From NCBI GenBank assembly GCA_022578605.1, contig MU394153.1, positions 1 to 64,000 of the forward strand: a stretch of DNA of 64,000 nucleotides. Direction: 5' to 3'. Shown piece after piece: positions 47,631 through 59,760 of the stretch; position 1 is the stretch's first letter, and each line of letters begins with the position of its first letter. Position numbers and translations under genes: made by a program. This stretch comes from Camillea tinctor. Lineage: Eukaryota > Ascomycota > Sordariomycetes > Xylariales > Xylariaceae. The notes under the pieces were generated by a model that saw only the letters and a program-made list of their open reading frames with translations, ran no database searches and had not been told where the DNA came from.

Positions 47631-48131
47631 TATTCCTAGAAAATTTATTTGGTGCTTACTATGAATAACGGAGATGTTAGAGGATATGGTTTTTGAGTTT
47701 CATATCTCATTACCAAAGTTGACACTCGGCTCGGGCGAGTTGGAATCTCTGCCGACTGTGGCTTTTTAGAGGTTACCCATTTACACTACCCTGGTGTATT
47801 GTGGAAGAATTATTCACACTGTGCTAGTGGTAAGATGAACAGTAGTGTCGTTACCCAATGCTAGGCAATTTACTATAATTCTAGACACAACCAGTACTTG
47901 TATAATAACAATACTACAGTCAAGCACCCTTACCTGGCATTATCTTGTACAGATATGAAATATGATCAAGTAATACTACCAATGATAGCCTTGATTATGT
48001 CACTGAAACTATTAGCTATCTTTTAGGCTAGGTTAGCCCTTTCTTCATGGACTAGGTACATCTAGATAGGATGGCTAGGATCTATTAGCTGTCGGTCCAT
48101 ATCATAAATCTGTGTCAAGGTGATACTATTT
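47631..48131. other. Intergenic, no gene seen
   Basis: Promoter side of the Zn2Cys6 gene up to the left end of the LTR retrotransposon. TATTT at 48127-48131 is the target-duplication copy. Confidence 0.55.
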
Positions 48132-48531
48132 TGTTACGGCCTAACCTAGCCACATACGCACAGACCACCATACATCTATTAGTTAAGCATTCTAGCTAGA
48201 GAAGCTAGGATAAAAGGAGTAATTAGTGAGGCGTTAACGTTAAAACCGTTAACGATAGTAGCTAAAGCTACTATCGTTAATAATAGCTATAGCTACTATT
48301 AACGACAGTAATTATAGTTATCGTTAATAGTAATTAGCGCTATATTTTATTTATATATATATATAAGCTTGCTAATTTTTATGTTAAAAAAAATTAGCAG
48401 CTTAAATTATAACTTAATTACTTAATATATTAATATTACTATACGTAACTTATTATTTTTATTATTTAAAAATTTACTATATTTTTATTAATATAAATTT
48501 ATTATAATTAGTTAAAAAATTAACTATTATA
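48132..48531. repeat. Left 400-bp LTR
   Basis: Outer part (48132 to about 48240) retains ordinary composition; the inner part is AT-converted. It aligns gap-free with 54546-54945 over the stretches checked by eye, all differences being transitions. Confidence 0.93.
48249..48280. other. Perfect 15-bp hairpin within the left LTR
   Basis: Arms TTAACGATAGTAGCT and AGCTACTATCGTTAA enclose a 2-nt loop. Further imperfect palindromes of the same vocabulary (TAATAGCTATAGCTACTATTA, then GTTATCGTTAATAG) follow to about 48335. In the right LTR the same arms are AT-converted but remain largely complementary. Confidence 0.85.
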
Positions 48532-51500
48532 TAATTTAAGTTTTTATTTAATAATATTATTAATTTTAAACAATAACGTAAATATTATAAATAAAATAAT
48601 TAAAATTAAATTTTAAAATAACTTTTAAAATAATAACTTTTAAAACTTTAAATATATTGCTATTAAAGCTTAAATAAACACTATTATAACATAAATTTAA
48701 AAGTTTAAAACTTAAAATTATATTTATATTAATATTGCAATTTAATTTTTTATTACTTTTTTTATTAATATTAAACTTAAGCTTAAAATGTTTAAAATAT
48801 ATAATAAAAAAATTAATATATAAACTTTTTTAATTAATATATATATTTATTTATTTTTTTATTAAAAATATTTTATTAAACTAATTAATTAAATTATTGC
48901 AATTATAAAATAATTAGCAAAAAATGTATATAAATAGTTTAAATTAACTTTAAATAACTTTTTAAGCTATAATAATAAAAATAAATAATTAAACATTAAA
49001 AAAATATTTAATAATTACGTTAACTTTAAATAATAATTATGTAATATATATAATAATTTAAATAAAAAGCGTAATATAGCTTAAAAATTACTATTTTTAA
49101 CATAAAAAAGTATAGCGTTAAGTTATGCTTTATTATTTAAATAATACGCATTTAAAACTTATTAAGTTAATAAGTTTTTAAAAATAAATACTTTTTATAA
49201 AAAATTAAAAAAGTTAATTAAAAATAAACTTATTTATTTAAACTAATTTAAAACTTTTAATAAATATATTAATAATGCAATTAAAATTATTAATTATTAA
49301 TTTAAATAAAAGCAAAAAAAAAAGCATTATAATTTAAAGCTTTAATTTAAAAAAATATTTACTTTTAGCATATTAAATAAAACTATTTTAAGTTTTATAA
49401 AGTTAAAAATTATATAAAAACGCAATATATTTAAAATTAAATATTTTAATTATAATAAAATAAAACATATTATAAAAAACTGTTAATTTTTTTAATATTA
49501 TAATAATTTTAAAAAATAAACTTTAATTTTTAAAAGTTTAAATAAAAAAAATAATTAAAAACGCATTTTAAAAATTATACGCATAATATAACAATTAATG
49601 TGCAATATATATAAATATTATAAGTTATATATATAATTAAAGCATTTTTTAAAAAATTAAGTTTTTATTAAATAACTTAAAAAATATAAAGCTTAAAAAA
49701 TAAAATTTAATAATTAAGTTAAATAAAATTAAGTTTAAGCAATTATAATTAAATTAATTAATTTTTTTTATTTAAACTTAAATTATAAATAATAAAAAAA
49801 CGCTATTAAACTTTTATATAACGCAATATTTTATACTAATTTAATATATATTACTTTTATAATATATTAAACTTAATAAAGTATAAAAACTAAATAAAAG
49901 CTTATATAATATAAAACTTAAATATAACGCTAAAAAACTTATTATACTATTATTACATTAAGCACTTTACTTAATATAAACGTTTATATTATACTTAACA
50001 TACTAATAATTATATTTACATTAATAAATATATATATACTATACGTTAATAAAAATTTAACTTTTATAATTAATATAATAAATTAAAATTAATTAATAAA
50101 TATTAATACGTAAAAATTTAATTATACAATTTTTACATGCTAATTGCGTAAAAATAGCTTAAATAGTAAAATTATTTAAAAAAAAATTTAAAGTGTAAAT
50201 ATAATTAATATAACTACTAAATTAATAAAAAGTTGCTTTAATATATTATAAAAAAATAAGCTTAAAAAAAATATTAAACGCATAAGTTAATTTAATATTT
50301 AAAAAAAACTTTAAAAAAAAAACTTTTTAAAAAACGCATTAATAACTTAGCTTATTATAAATATACTTTTATATAAAAATATTTAAATAATAACCGTTAA
50401 TTATAATAAAGCTATAAATTAATAAGCTATAAAAAAGCAATATTTTTTTATAAATAGCTTTAAGCGCTATATATATATAATAAGCAACTATGCAGCTATT
50501 AAAAAAAATTATACTATAAAATATAAAAGCTATTATTATAATAAATAGTAAAGCTAAATATAATTATATTTTATTTAAATTAATTAATTAATTATAACTA
50601 TTATAAAAAAATAAGTTAATTTTAATTTAATTAAAAAATGTTAAAAAATTTTTATTTACTTATAATAATAAATAAATTAAATAAAAAACTAATTAACTTT
50701 TTTTTATTTTTAAAAATATAACGTAATAAGTTATTTTTAATATTTTAAACTTATAAAAATATAATATTATTTTTAAATAATTATAGCTATATAACTATAA
50801 CTTTAATATTAATTAAAAAACTAACTAAATAATATTTTTACTTTTTATATTAAATAACGAAAAAATATAACGTTTAATTTTACTTAATTAAAATAAATAT
50901 TAGCATAAAAATATAATAAAAACTTTATTATTTATAAAAATTAAATATAAATAAGCTAAAAAGCATAATAAACGTATATAATAAACTTTAATATTTATAT
51001 AAATAAAACTTTAAACTTTTAACAAAGTATTTAAACATTAATTAAAAAAAAAACGCAATTGCATAGCAAACGTACCGCTAATTTTTTATAAATATATTAA
51101 ACTATATTAAAAAAAGTTTAATACTAAGTTACTTTAGTATATTAAATAAAACTATAAAATAATCTTAAAAAAAAAACGCATTTTAAGTTTTATAAAATTT
51201 ATAACTTAAATATAAAAAAACTTAATAAACTTAAAAAATATTTAAAAACTAATTTATAAAAAAAGTATATTTAATAATTTAAGTTTTTTACAAAATATTT
51301 AATTATATTTATATTTAAAAAAAATAAAAAGCTATAAATAATTATTAATTATTAATAACTTAATAAAATTATTATTAAAAATTAAACCTTATTACTTTTT
51401 ATTATTAAAATAAAAAATAAGCTATATAACGTTAAATAGTTTATAAAAATAAACTTTATAAATATATATAACTTAATTTAAATTAAACTAAATAATAAGT

Positions 51501-54500
51501 AAAAAACGGCATTTTAAATAAAATATAAACTATTTAAATACTTAATTATACTTTTTAAACTTATAAATACTTTAATATCCTTTTAAAAAATAATTAATTT
51601 TATACTTTAAAAATATTTAAATATATTTGTAATTTATTACTTTAATAATATATTAATATATTTTAAAACTAAAAAAAAATATAAAAAATATGTATATAAA
51701 ATACTTTAAACTTTATAAAACGCTAACTTTTTAATTAAACTAAAAAAAAGCGTTTTTATAACATAATATATTAAGTATTTTAAGTATATTATTATACTTA
51801 AATATATTTAAATAAATCTTAATAAAATAATAATTATTTAAAATTAAAAAATACTTACTTTAACTAAAAAAATATAATTTTTTTTTAAATTAGCTAATTA
51901 TTACCGAAAATTTATTAAAAAATTTAAAAATTTTACATTATTTTTTATTAATTTTACATAAAAAAAAAGACTTTTTAATAAATAAACTTTAAAAAATAAG
52001 CTTTTTAACTTATTAAAAAAGCAATTATAAATAAACTTATTTTAATAATATATAATTTTTAATAATTAATAAAATTAAAAATAAACGCATTTAAATTTAT
52101 ATTTAGCGTTTAATTAAAATAAAAAAATAATAAAAATAAATTATACTTAATAGCTTTTTACTTATATAAATTAATTAAAATTAAACTTAATTATTTTATT
52201 TATAATAAAAAATTTTTTATTATTATTAATGCATTTAAAAAATTTTAACATTATTTAAAAAGTAATATACATTAAATTAAAATGTTTATAAATTATAAAA
52301 ATATTTTTTATTTTTTTACAATACAATAATTAAACTTTAAATAATTATAATATATTAAATATTTAACTAAGTTTAACTATTTAATTATTTATAAAAAAAG
52401 CTTTAATAATAAAAAAGCTAACGTAATTAATAAATATTTTACATTTTAAAAATAATAAATACTAATTAATAACATTATTTTTAAACAAATTAAAAAAAAA
52501 CACTTATAATAACGTATTTTAACTGCAATTTACATTAATTTAAAAAAACTACATATATAAATTTAAAACTTAAACTAATTAATATTATTAAAAAAATTTA
52601 ATAAGCTTAATATTTTTAAAAAACTATAAAAATTATTAATATAAAAAATATATAAATACTTATTATATAAACACTTAAATATTTATAAAACTTTTAAATA
52701 ATTGTAACAATATTATTTTTTTTTAAAATAAAGTTAGTAATATAATAAATATTATAATAATGTAATTTTTGCATAAAAGTTAAAACTTAATAATATAAAC
52801 TTTACAATAAATTATAATTATTACTAGTTTTATAACGATTTTAAAAATTTGTTATTTTTAACTTTATTATTAAATTATTACTATTAAAAAACTTTATTAT
52901 AAGTACTTAATATAATAATATATTTATAATTATAAATAAACTTATTAAATTTATATATTTTATACCGTTTATTAAAAAAATTAACGTTAAACAATTATTA
53001 TTTACGTTTTTTTGCAATATTTTTAATATTTATAAGTTATTAGTTAAAATTATTTTAAATTAAAAACTAACTTTTTGCTTAATATTTTAATAAAAATTAA
53101 TAGCATAAATTAACTTTAATTATAAGTTAATTATTACTTTTTAAGTATAAATAAACAATTAAATAAAACAACTTAATTAAATAATAAAAATATATTTATA
53201 ATGTTATATTAATTATAAAATAAATAATTAAGTTAAAAAGCTTTTAATAATATAATTAACTTATAATATATTTATTTATAAAAGCATTAAAATTACTTTA
53301 ATAAACGTAAATTTTAAATTTATTTTTAAAGTTTTTAAAAATACTTATTAAAAGCTTATTTGTATAAAAGTTATTTTAATTTTTAAACGCTTTAAAAAGC
53401 TTTATATAAAACTTAAAATAAAATTAAAATTTATACACTAATAAATAAGCAAGTACTATAATTAAAAAAAATTATTAAAGCTAATTTTTAAAAAAGAAAA
53501 TATAGTTTATTTTTTTACTAAAAATATCGAAATAAAAAGATTTAGTAAAAAATTAAACTATAAATATATTAAGCTATATAAAATTATTTAAAAAATTTTA
53601 AAAAATAATTATAAATTAAAGCTATTATTTAAAATTAAACTTTATTTAATTTTTTATATTTTTTTATTAAAGTTAATAGTAAATATAATTAAAGTTAACA
53701 TAAAACAAAACAATATAAAAATAAAAAATAAAAAAAAATATAAAATAAAAAAAATATTAAATATTAAAAAAAAAAATAACTTATTTAGTACTTAATAAAA
53801 TAAAAAAATTAGCTTAATTTTAAAAACTTTTAAAAATTAATTAAAAACTTAATAAACGCTTAATATTTATTAAAAAATTTTTATTAATAATAGCAAAAAC
53901 GTTTGTAATAAATAACTTTTAATTGTTTAAAAATGTTAAATAAGCATTAAATAAATAAAATAATAATAAATTTATATTTTAAAATATATTATTTATTATT
54001 AATGCAACTTAATGCGCTATTTTTATAATTTACGCTTTTTTTTTTTTTAAACGTTTAAACTTTTTAATATTATTAAAACTACAAAACATTATAGCAATAA
54101 TATATTTATACTATAATTTTTTTTATAAATAAACGCAATAAATACATATTAATACTTTTTTTTATTTTTTTAAAGCTTTTTTTAATTTTTATTTAAACTG
54201 CATATATTAATTTATTATATAATAAAGCTATTTTAACAATAAACTTTAAACGTTATAGCCCGCTTTATAATTAATAGTATAATTAATATATTAAATAAAA
54301 TCTTTTAAATTTACGTAATAATTTATGCTTTAATAATTGTAATAAAAACATTTTACAAACATTTTAACTAAATAAAAAAAAATAGCAAAAAATAAATAAT
54401 TACAATAAAGCTTTTAATAAATAAAATAAATAAAAAGCAAAAACAACTTAATAATATAATAAAAAAATATAATAAAAAAAAGTTAAAAGTATAAATTAAA

Positions 54501-54545
54501 GTTAAAAAACTAAATTTTAAAAATAAAACCTTAAAAAAAAAATTA

Positions 54546-54945
54546 TATTATAACTTAACTTAATTATATATGCATAAACTATTATATATTTATTAATTAA
54601 ACATTTTAATTAAAAAAGTTAAAATAAAAAAAATAATTAATAAAGCGTTAACATTAAAGCTATTAATAATAATAATTAAAGTTATTATTATTAATAATAA
54701 TTATAGCTATTATCGACAACAGTAGCTATAACTACCATTAACAGTAATTAGCGCTATATTTCATTTGTATATATATATAGGCTTGCTAATTTTTATGTTA
54801 AAAAAAATCAGTAGCTTAAATTACAACTTAATTACTCGATACGCTAACATTACTATATATAACTTATTATTTTTATTGTTTAAAAATCTACTATACTCTT
54901 ATTAACATAAACTTATTATGGTTAGTTAAGAAACCAACCGTTACA
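54546..54945. repeat. Right 400-bp LTR
   Basis: Mirror image of the left LTR in its mutation pattern: the inner (left) part is AT-converted and the outer (right) part keeps ordinary bases up to the end CCGTTACA. The following TATTT (54946-54950) is the target duplication. Confidence 0.93.
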
Positions 54946-55825
54946 TATTTAGTATACTAAATCTTTTTTCTAAGTACCTGGGCAGCTAGATACTGTGGCG
55001 GTGTGGCGTGGAACGCCACGGTGGCTAGTGCTGTGGCTTATTTCATGTATACTATATAGTTATCCTAGCTTATGATCACATTTAGCTGATCCGAATTAAT
55101 CCATACCAATTACTACTCATTCTATACTGTCCCATATCATCCTCATCATAACCTAGTACCTATCCACTATCCTAAGTACAGTACTTACTGATTGTAAGAA
55201 GGATGGTTAGTGAACACATGAGTTACTTCTCAGTACCTAAGGCTCTTGCTAACTGGGTAGTTTATAGTGGGTACACCAATAACTACGCTCTCGAGAAATG
55301 GTCAATTCATCATTGTGATCAAAAGAAGTGTTGGAATATGGGGCTACCACCCCACTATAAGGTATGTATTACACTACTGCTACATGTATATATATAGCGG
55401 ACTTACCCCCTCCTAGACTCTCACCTGGACTAATACACTTCATCTTTTCTCTCACTTATCGTCTCACTCTATCAAGAAATCGGATTCATCTACGAATGTT
55501 CGTATGTAATAAGTTGAAAGAGAACGAGTCACGTAGATGCTAAAACAATTTGAACTTATTCGCTAGCGATAAATCAACATTAAATTAGTCTATCTTTCAA
55601 CTGCCCAATGCCGAGGTTAGCAGGGTGAGATTGAGCTGAAAGAAAAAAAGAGTAATATCATACTGTAATATAATGACTAATAAGGCGATTGGCTGCTGCC
55701 CATGCAACATCAGTTAAATCCTTCGCTATAACAGCCGCATTGTCTTCGAAACGGTTGATCTTCATCGCCCCCGCTCTGTTCACATTTGTATTCATCGCAT
55801 CAGTAGAGCAACTTGTGACGACAAA
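54946..55825. other. Intergenic with a solo-LTR copy
   Basis: No gene supported. A 64-codon open frame at 55203-55397 overlaps the LTR and is not coding. Contains 55329-55474. Confidence 0.55.
55329..55474 (+). repeat. Second copy of the 144-bp solo LTR
   Basis: Starts TGTTGGAATATGGGG and follows 44874-44731 (minus) with scattered substitutions and small gaps up to CGTCTCACTC. The 3' end is degenerate and no clean target duplication is seen. Confidence 0.7.
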
Positions 55826-57958
55826 ATGGCAGGATTCAAAAGCATCCCGGCGAAAATCTCGAATATTATCAATAAGCACAGAAACTCCAGAAATCTATGC
55901 GAGATTTGTAAAGGAGTTAATTTTGCAGATGACCTAAAAGGTGGTCAACCGGCGCAAATCACGTACAAGTTCGGGACTCTAGGGGACATACGAAAGCGGT
56001 CATCCTCCTGTCCCCTTTGCGAACTGATACTACAATGCATGTTAGATGATAGGATCCTCCACTGGCAACCAAAAGAGTATTATGAGACGCACGAGATTAG
56101 GGTAATCCAACAGTCCCAGCCAAATCAGAAGGGTCAAAGGAGACTGAGCTGTCAACCGCTGCCACTATCTTCCAGGCTTCTCGTTTCTTCCGACTTGAAA
56201 GGTTTCGACAGAATCATATCTGGGGAGCATATCGAGTTCAACTATATAAGCAACTGGTTGGATACTTGCCGGCATGAACATACAAAATGTTGGCACGAAG
56301 CTACTGCTAGCTCCAATGTGGACACTAGTTTCTTCCGCGCTATAGATGTGCATGAACTTTGCATCGTGTCTATTCCCATCACCTCGAAGTACATTGCCCT
56401 TAGCTATGTATGGGGCGGCGCCCCTCCTTACAAGTTGACGAAAGCCAATAAGGATGAACTTATGAGCCCATTTGGACTAAAGGCCCATTGGGAGGAAATA
56501 CCACTGACTATTCGCGACTCAATAGACTTAGTACGGGGTATAGGGCAGCGATATCTCTGGGTTGATTCAATATGTCTAACCCAGGATGACGGTGAAGATA
56601 TGGGAAAGGGTATTATGGCCATGGACCTGGTTTACGAGCAGTCATTCCTTGCTATCGTAGCAGCTGGGGGGATAGATGCTAACTCAGGGCTACCTGGAGT
56701 TAAACCGGGATCTCGCACTTCTTCAAACCAAATCATGGCTGAAGTGCTGCCAGAAGTAAAGCTTGTGCTCCGGCACTCTGTGGATGATCTTCTTAGAGCG
56801 GCGCGTTATAATAGCCGAGGATGGACGTGAGTACATAATATGTTATGATAACTCATCCCGAGCTTAAGTTGTTTGATCTAATCTGAATAAATTCCCAGGT
56901 TCCAAGAATATTATTTATCTAGGCGAAAATTAATATTCATCAACGATACGGTGTATTTTAAGTGTCATGAGGGATATTGGCCTGAAGTTGAAGATGGGCT
57001 TGTCGTCCGGCCTGATGCCGTTGCCGAACAGGGGCAGGTCTTGCACAAACTGAACGGCGACGTTTTTCATTTGCTTGGTCAGCTTCTTGTTAAGTACTCA
57101 ACAAGGAGTCTGACTAACCAAAATGATGCGGTAAATGCTATGCTTGGAGTCTGTCGGCGGATATCAGACTATGCGCAGTGCCCTCTACTTTTGGGCATCC
57201 CAGTAATTGCATTCGACTGGTTTATACTATTTTACCCGAATATAGATGGAATGCAACGTCGAAGAGAGTTTCCGAGCTGGGCTTGGTCAGGCTGGGTAGG
57301 CGAATACTATTATAGCTCTGGGTCTGGAAATGTAGCTAAATGGCAGGCTACTTGTACTTGGATCATATGGTATAAAAGAGAGCCAAATGGGCGATCGAGC
57401 TTGGTACGCGCTGAAAATATGATGGTGGATGATTCTGATAGCAACCGTGGGGCTTCAAGCAAAGAACTGTTCGAACAGCTGCGTGATCCATCGCGCGTCC
57501 AGCCATCACGATATTTGACGGTTGATAGCCGTCCTTACCCTATTCTACAGTTTTGGACTATCTCGGTCCATTATGCATTACGTCAAATCGACCGAGATAA
57601 TGCAGATAAAATGATGTGGGCGTTTGGGATTTACTGGACACAAGCAACATATGAGGTCCTGGGTCCGAACGGATCGAATTGCGGATTTGTATCTCTGGAT
57701 AATGTGAATCGCGTGAAAGGAGCTTACGATAGCGTGGAGTTGATCGTTATCGCTGATTCTCCAGAGAAGGTCTGCCTACCAGGAGATGGGCAGAAGGCGC
57801 AGAGTCAGACGACTGACGTAGCTCGATTCTGCTGGGTTTTATTAATTGAATGGGAAGGGGAAGTTGCTGAACGAAAAGGTATAGGGAAGATCTATAGAAA
57901 TGTCCTTACTTCAGAGATTAACCTTGGGGAGAAATGGAAGGAAATCTGTCTTGCCTGA
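55826..57958 (+). CDS. HET-domain protein (heterokaryon incompatibility type)
   Basis: Two exons (55826-56826 and 56899-57958), intron 56827-56898 (donor GTGAGT, acceptor CCCAG), 686 residues. The HET domain lies at about 189-340 with its three usual blocks: YIALSYVWGG, the IRDSIDLVRGIGQRYLWVDSIC-type block (shown shortened in effect by its key WVDSIC) and LVYEQSFLAIVAAGG. After the intron comes FQEYYLSRR, the typical RGWTFQE signature. Family members trigger cell death on fusion of unlike individuals or act in other self/non-self responses, but most are untested. N-terminal Cys pairs (CEIC, CPLC) at 25-28 and 62-65 may bind metal. The C-terminal 300 residues are of the variable kind. The neighbouring LTR element ends 880 bp upstream. 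Confidence 0.9.
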
Positions 57959-58716
57959 AATCAGTGGAGTTATTATGCAGTCAGTTTAGGATAGTTTATT
58001 ATGCTAGAGTAGTCCAGATTCTGACATGTTAATAACACACAGCTAGTCGTTGCGAATGAGTATCGGGAAACCATTATAGCATGAGACAAAGGTTTCCAAA
58101 ATGACCAAGTGGTCATTGTGGCCCAATTCTGTATTATATATCTAAAGCTTTACTCTACCGTTCTACGTTATTCGCTCTGTTCGGTGCATCTATATGAATA
58201 TATCAATATATGGTGCAAGACGTTCTGTTTAAATATTGTGTGTTCGATATCCCATTAGCGGCGAATAAAGCATCAAAAATGCTCTTAAAATTGACTACGA
58301 AGAATGAATAATTGCAATTTATAAGTTCATGTTAATTACCCAGATTTTAGAATTACGTGTGTGTAGATTCCTCAAAGGAGTGGTGCCGCAGCCATATAAC
58401 ATGATACAAGTGGATCATAAAATGATAGGCCTATCATTGGTTGCTGTGCCCCCAATTAGCATACTGACCTAATCATTTGTATGCAGTAACCATGATGTCG
58501 TATATGAGTAGACTTATGTATGAATCATTTCCAACTAGTTCTCTTGTAGATCCCCCTGCCACCATTTCTGTCTCCTCCACCTTAACCGAGGTTACCTAGG
58601 TAGGTCCTGTATCCGTGAATCCTCTCTATTTCTAGACTATATATGTATTTAAAAGTCGTGGTCTCGCTTATTTGATATAACCTACCTAGACATATTCTAT
58701 TGAGGATATGTATTGA
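57959..58716. other. Intergenic with palindromes
   Basis: No gene supported. Two perfect palindromes occur: ATGACCAAGTGGTCAT near 58101-58116 and the 18-bp AATGATAGGCCTATCATT at 58421-58438. The first adjoins a short repeat shared with 36053-36083. Confidence 0.5.
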
Positions 58717-58796
58717 TGTCACGGACTATATATGAGCTAATAGTCAAAAAGCTATTAGCATTTGCTTTTTAGCTTTACAATTGAAAATTGGCCGAT
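58717..58796 (+). promoter_or_regulatory. LTR-like TATA-plus-hairpin element forming the SDR 5' region
   Basis: Starts TGTCACGGACTATATATG, then stem GCTAATAG / CTATTAGC around TCAAAAAG, then ATTTGCTTTTTAGC, ending directly at the start codon of the next gene (58797). The same start sequence is at 62192 and, slightly changed, at 33274. It very probably supplies the TATA box and leader of the dehydrogenase gene. Confidence 0.55.
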
Positions 58797-59760
58797 ATGC
58801 CTAAAACTTGGTTGATAACAGGATGCTCTACTGGATTTGGTGAGCTGTTTGTCCGACAGCTTCGAAGCTTGGGGGAGAATGTCATCGCAGCAGGACGAAA
58901 TTCAGAAACAAAGCTATCGCATCTCAAAGACACCGGAGCTAGCATTATGGATCTGGATGTTACGGCACCGGAGGATGAAATTGAATCTAAGATGGCTTAT
59001 GCATGGAACATATACCCGAATGGGATTGATGTAGTTGTCAACAATGCTGGCTATATTTTGTATGGCACATTTGAGGAGTTGAGGTATGTTGTTGGTATTA
59101 TATAGACCACACCAATTGCATAGCTAATAGTTACTTAGGCAAAAGCATCTTGAAGATGTTTTCAAGACTAATTTCCATGGACCTCTCAATATCACCAGGG
59201 CATTATTACCTAAGTTACGCGCCAAGGGAAATGGCACACTTCTTTATATGGGCTCCCAAGCTGGCTGGCATGCTGATGCGACCGCTACCGGCTATTGCGC
59301 GTCTAAACATGCTCTTGAAGGTAGTGAGATTTATTTACATTCTATTCATACCACTGTAGCTAATCAAGCCTTTTTAGGTGCTGTTGAATGCCTCAGCCTT
59401 GAATTAGCCCTCTTTGCACCTGATATCAAAGTGCTCATTGTTGAGCCGGGGTACTTCCGTACAAAGGCATTTTATAATATCAGCTATGCAATCCCTGGCA
59501 CGTCGGAAGTGGCCCAATTTCATGCTACTGTACAGGAAGGTGTAAAAGCCCAGTTAGGAAAAGAGCCAGGGAATCCTGAGAAAGCCGTTGGTATCATGAT
59601 TGACCTTGTCCGAGGCACTGGCATAGCGGCCGGAAAAAAGGTTCCACTTCGAGTACCACTAGGAAGCGACGGATGGGCAAGAATAAGATATAAGTGTGAG
59701 ACTGTCATGAATATTTGCGATGACTGGGAGCAAGTGGCCAAAAGCACAGATTTCGAATAA
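58797..59760 (+). CDS. Short-chain dehydrogenase/reductase
   Basis: Three exons (58797-59083, 59139-59320, 59378-59760), 283 residues, phases consistent. It is a classical SDR using NAD(P)H. The dinucleotide motif is TGCSTGFG (8-15), the structural motif NNAG (82-85), the probable catalytic Ser135 in YMGSQAG, and the active-site pair Tyr148/Lys152 in YCASK. The family reduces or oxidises carbonyl or hydroxyl groups of small molecules; the substrate is unknown. The start is the ATG at 58797, since the frame upstream runs into the hairpin element. Neighbours are a broken O-methyltransferase and an FAD monooxygenase, a set typical of secondary metabolism. Confidence 0.9.

Larger units (their letters stand above)
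48132..54945. mobile_element. Complete RIP-degraded LTR retrotransposon, 6.8 kb
   Basis: Two 400-bp LTRs (48132-48531 and 54546-54945) flank 6.0 kb of RIP-saturated DNA. The preserved outer ends read TGTTACGG on the left and CCGTTACA on the right, the usual imperfect inverted ends of fungal LTRs (often Ty3/gypsy type). The 5 bp outside both ends are TATTT, a perfect target duplication. No coding frame survives, so the superfamily is inferred only weakly from the LTR ends. The outer ~100 bp of each LTR are hardly mutated and mutation rises inwards. Confidence 0.95.

Noticed and set aside
55203..55397. 64-codon open frame next to the right LTR
   Set aside because: It runs through the solo LTR at 55329, so it is repeat DNA, not a gene.
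58788..58796. Upstream TTG start for the SDR at 58788
   Set aside because: Non-ATG start without support; the ATG at 58797 gives the normal short lead before TGCSTGFG.
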